Assembly (NCBI GenBank): GCA_008828725.1 | Contig: MEHQ01000793.1 | Location: 183,977-247,976, forward strand | Origin: Saccharina japonica | Taxonomy: Eukaryota; Sar; Phaeophyceae; Laminariales; Laminariaceae | Length of the DNA stretch: 64,000 bases | Reading direction: 5' to 3' | Shown: positions 60,549 to 64,000 of the stretch, piece after piece | Layout: each line of letters starts with the position of its first letter | Position numbering within the stretch: the stretch's first letter is position 1 | Position numbers and translations under genes: made by a program | Notes under the pieces: generated by a model | The model's database searches: none | Told to the model about the DNA's origin: nothing | Seen by the model: only the letters and a program-made list of their open reading frames with translations

Positions 60549-60930
60549 GTATACTATTTATTTATTTTTTAAACACACACAGCTGTGAGATCGGGGATTT
60601 TATCGAAACTCATCTTTGCAAGCTGAGTGTGATATCATGATACTTCGATCGCGCGAACTACGGGTTTTGAGGGGAACAAAATCTGACATCTGTGGAACTC
60701 AAGGGAGGTCACATATATACGGTGTACTTCCTGGATGTGTTGCAGCAGATCAGTAGAGATCCAGCCCAGGCCTGATGCTCGGGTTCGTGCGGCTCACTTG
60801 GTGCACATGCACGTGTATATAGTACATACGTATTTATTTATTTTTAAAAAAACAGCTGTGAAATCGAGGATTTCGTCGGAACTCATCTTTGCAAGCTGAG
60901 TGTGGTACTTCGATCGCGCGTAATTTCGGG
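60549..60930. repeat. Direct pair of ~100-base repeats
   Basis: Copies at about 60,549-60,665 and 60,825-60,930 share ACTCATCTTTGCAAGCTGAG and TACTTCGATCGCGCG. A third, inverted copy is at about 62,650-62,735. No coding content. Confidence 0.65.
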
Positions 60931-61406
60931 GGGGGGGGTTATTATGTTTTTCCCTCAAGCCATTCTGATCCTATTGTGTCATTTGTATTATGTGTCATTT
61001 CATTATATATACCAGGTATGCTTTTTTTGTTCTTAATTTGTGGTCTGGCTTGTATTGTTGTGTTCTCGTACCCGGTACGTTGGCATTATCACTTGCTCTA
61101 CCTTGATTCAATTGCGACTATTTTTTGTTTGTTTTTTCTCTATCTCACAGACTGACCACAGAACGTGTATGTCTGATATGCATAATCAGGACAGACGCTG
61201 GGTGTACTGATGTACCTGGAAGTTGAGTTGAAAGGGCGGTTCAATGTGAAGACGACGAGGTACACAGCGGGTACAGTACCCCGACTTAGAAGGGGTGTCG
61301 TACAGCAGTCCGAAAAGAGCTTTTTCGCTTGACTTCAACCACTGCTGTATATACCGCTCTCTCTTATCTACAGTGGGAAGTTATATAATATTTAGCTTTA
61401 GTGTGA

Positions 61407-61576
61407 ACTTCGATGCGAGTTAACGAGGGAAATAAAGGGCTGACGTCTCATCGCGATATAAATGGAAGGCACGAACCGTAGTGGGGAGGAGGGAGAAGAG
61501 CCTACTTTGTGACCCCGGATCTGAGTTACGACTAGGAAGGAGAGAGAAAGGACGGGCGAAGATGATAAATGGGATG
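61407..61576 (+). mobile_element. tRNA-headed SINE, 5'-truncated copy 4
   Basis: It contains only the body and 3' end (GATCTGAGTTACGACTAG, AATGGGATG); the tRNA head is missing, as is usual for incomplete reverse transcription. It is more diverged than the other copies. Confidence 0.75.
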
Positions 61577-61635
61577 TCGTACTCGTAGGCGGGTCCAGCC
61601 GGTTTGGTCTCTTCGCGTGCCCTCTCAAATAAGTC

Positions 61636-62481
61636 GGGGTGAGACCTATGCCAATGGGAAAGCAAAGTTACCCCAAAAAGTTCGAATTCCCAAGATCCCC
61701 CCCAGATTTTTCCAGAACAAGCTTGCTATGGGACCGATTCTTAAAACGGAATATTCCCAACTATTGGAAAAGCCCGAAAAAGGCAATTCTCAGGCCGATG
61801 TTGGGACAAGATCGGCTTGAGAAAAACTCAGGCGGATGTTAGTTCGAAGCGGCGAGATTCCGAGTCCTCGACAGACATGGATCGACGAAACCAACGACTG
61901 CGTCATGAATTCTGAACGGGGTGCGCTCGTTATGGGCTCCGACCCATCCTAGGGTCACCGTGTTCACATGATGGCCGGTGATATGTGGCGGGCGCTGGCC
62001 AGGCGTCAGATAAACAAACAATTGGCTGCTGGTGTGCATAGAACAGCTGACAAAATTTCTCGATCCGTCTCAAATCGCAAAAAATAGGGTTTTCTTCGGG
62101 TTTGGGAGAAAAGCGTAGGACGCCGCCGGCAATCTCTCGCCCCCTAGACCATGGATCCACCTTATACCTTCGAGGCCGTCATCTACACTCGTTGGCCTTG
62201 GCCGACCCGCAGCGGGTTGGCCGTGGGCTGAGTCTACGTCGAAATCGAAGGTCTATCGTCGCACGAGCTGATTTTTTTCGGGGTGTTGACGATTTGCAAT
62301 GAGAAAAAGCAAATTGCGCCGCCTGCAGCCGTTTGAAATAAAATATGAAAAAATCAAACAATTTTTTCCCTTTTTCCCACAGCGGCGGTACGAGCGGATC
62401 TTCAGCCTGAAAATTCCAGGCAAATATTTCAAAGATCGATTTCCAACTTTGCTTTCCCATTGGCGTAGGTCTGAGGTACCC
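61636..62481. mobile_element. Putative TIR element, about 850 bases
   Basis: Inverted ends of about 35 bases share CCAATGGGAAAGCAAAGTT preceded by AGACCTA(T/C)G. The interior has no transposase frame. I could not identify a target-site duplication, so the exact ends are uncertain by several bases. Confidence 0.55.
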
Positions 62482-64000
62482 TTTCTGTAATTCGTCATTT
62501 GGTTGTTTGCATGTTTGAATGTATTACAATACAAGGAGCTGTACGGCACTCGCGCTCTTTCTGCTCCTATTTATTTTTACGAGTATTGTTCATAGACGCT
62601 TTATCATCTACCAGTATCGTACATACGCATATACCACCCGCCGTTTTTGATCGAAGTATAAGTATCCCACTCAGCTTGCAAAGATGAGTTTCGATCAAAT
62701 CCTCGATCTCACCTTGATCTCACAGCTAGCTGTGTGTGTGTTTTTTTTTAATTTTTCTAATATAATATGTACCACCCGTCGTTTTTTTGGTCGCTATACG
62801 ACGCGTGCTACGGTAGAGGTAGCACTTTTTGGCAGAATCGTTTTCTGAACGATCAGGCTCTGTAACCCAAATTCGTCGCGCTTTCATTTTTGTGACGAAT
62901 CATGTTTCAGAGTATACTTCGGTCATGAGTTTTCGCATCCGGCAGCACTTTTATTTTCCTCCAAAAGCATTTTTTTGGGTGAGGTATGACGCTCCTTAAG
63001 TGAGGAGCTCAGAAAAAACGTGGTGCACCTCTATTGTAGCATGCGTCATACTATTTTCTATACTATAATCAAGTTAATTTTAGTCAAGCAAGTCCCAAGA
63101 GGGTATTAATAACTTAATAACAGTAGCAGTAGCACTCCCTCTCCTTTCCCCAGCCACCAACACCACCGCCACACTCCGTCTCTCATTCGTCCACACTTGG
63201 AACGATCAGATCCCCATTTAATGAGATACTGCTGCTTTACATATTTCTAGGCAGATAAGTACGTGTCCCTCCTTTGTACGTGCCAGGTATGAGATGCGTG
63301 GTCTACTGTAGACGTTGTTTGCGGGTGGGATATGTATGATCTGTATGATCTATGGGATCCGTATGATCTGTATTATCTGAATGACACAGCTCTTGCGCAT
63401 TTGTTGTATTTACTTTAGGGGAGGATCTGTATGACACCGATCTTGCACAACGTCACCTAACAGCAACCACCGGATCTAGATGATGTACTAACTGTACATC
63501 ATTGATAGATCGTGATCTGTTCGACGTTTGGATTGAGTATCATCCCCTCTGATTATCACCCATTGTGGGCAGGATCTAGATCGTCTACTGCTGTAAATCG
63601 TCATCTATTCGACGTTTGGACTACAATATTAATAGTAAGTCACACGCACTCCCTCTCACATATCAACCATTTTGACTTCATTATAGTATAGCGTCCAGAT
63701 AAACGAGAAAGTGCGGTATCACGGTATTTTCAACAGCAGTCAACAGTCTCAGCAAGATCATGCAGCAGGACAATCATCACGTGCATTTCGTGCAACTTCC
63801 CACGCTGCACCTCGACAATAAGCGGTCTCCTACGCCAGCAGACCGAGCTGCCTATGCTTATGCTGCACATGCTGTTTATGCTGCACATGCTGCTTAGGGT
63901 GGGGCCATGATGGATGCTGTAATCGGCGTTGGTTTTCGACGAGTGCCCCCTCTATACTGGTGTAGTACTGTATACTCTACTATAATGAAGTGTAATCAAG
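62482..64000. other. No gene recognised
   Basis: Apart from the inverted repeat near 62,650-62,735 and a weak third relative of the GATCTGTAT family near 63,330-63,610, I see nothing. No exon fitting the missing half of the GH16 domain is visible on the plus strand. Confidence 0.5.

Noticed and set aside
1-64000. LTR elements, proviruses, Polintons or other virus-like elements; CRISPR arrays; bacterial operons
   Set aside because: No reverse transcriptase, integrase, capsid or protein-primed polymerase signature and no long direct terminal repeats were recognised; repeat arrays lack the regular spacers of CRISPR, and the genes are spliced and eukaryotic.

Overview
This window looks like nuclear DNA of a brown alga (stramenopile). 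The reasons are a LRR-ROCO GTPase gene whose leucine-rich repeats sit one per 72-base phase-1 exon (an arrangement known from Ectocarpus), long introns full of CAG/CTG and other simple repeats, GC-rich codon third positions, and a GH16 glucanase of the kind used on laminarin. The species cannot be fixed from the sequence.

Layout. From 1 to 10.1 kb is the 3' part of a plus-strand LRR-ROCO gene: five intact LRR exons among truncated ones, then a Roc exon, a COR exon and a C-terminal exon; its 5' end is outside the window. From 10.1 to 18.4 kb I see no gene; it holds a ~103-base minisatellite, a 166-base tandem duplication and palindromic clusters. From 18.4 to 32.6 kb, minus strand, is a complete 12-exon PCID2/Thp1 homologue (TREX-2 mRNA-export subunit, PCI family), reconstructed with matching phases at every junction. 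Divergent from it, 33.07-35.58 kb on the plus strand, is a short three-exon gene for a type II membrane protein with a beta-rich, PPC-like ectodomain. From 36.5 to 53.04 kb, minus strand, is an 8-exon homologue of Lines (LINS1), carrying low-complexity inserts, a partly duplicated exon and a hAT-type element in an intron. Divergent from it, starting at 53.4 kb on the plus strand, is a GH16 beta-glucanase; its first three exons, down to the catalytic ExDxxE motif, are here and the rest is not seen.

The genes do not form one pathway; they are neighbouring eukaryotic genes, two pairs of which share short head-to-head promoter regions. The non-coding fraction is the richer hunting ground: a 1.16-kb TIR element with TA duplications inside a repeated LRR intron, a 208-base MITE with TAA duplications, a 1.69-kb hAT-like element with 8-base duplications enclosing a minisatellite, four copies of a tRNA-headed SINE, paired inverted-repeat families, palindromic arrays, a 52-base poly-G run, and a dispersed 9-mer (TACCAGGTA) present about fifty times more often than chance. 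All exon calls are from reading splice sites, phase and family resemblance by eye; no alignment was run. I recognised no LTR element, provirus or other virus-like element.
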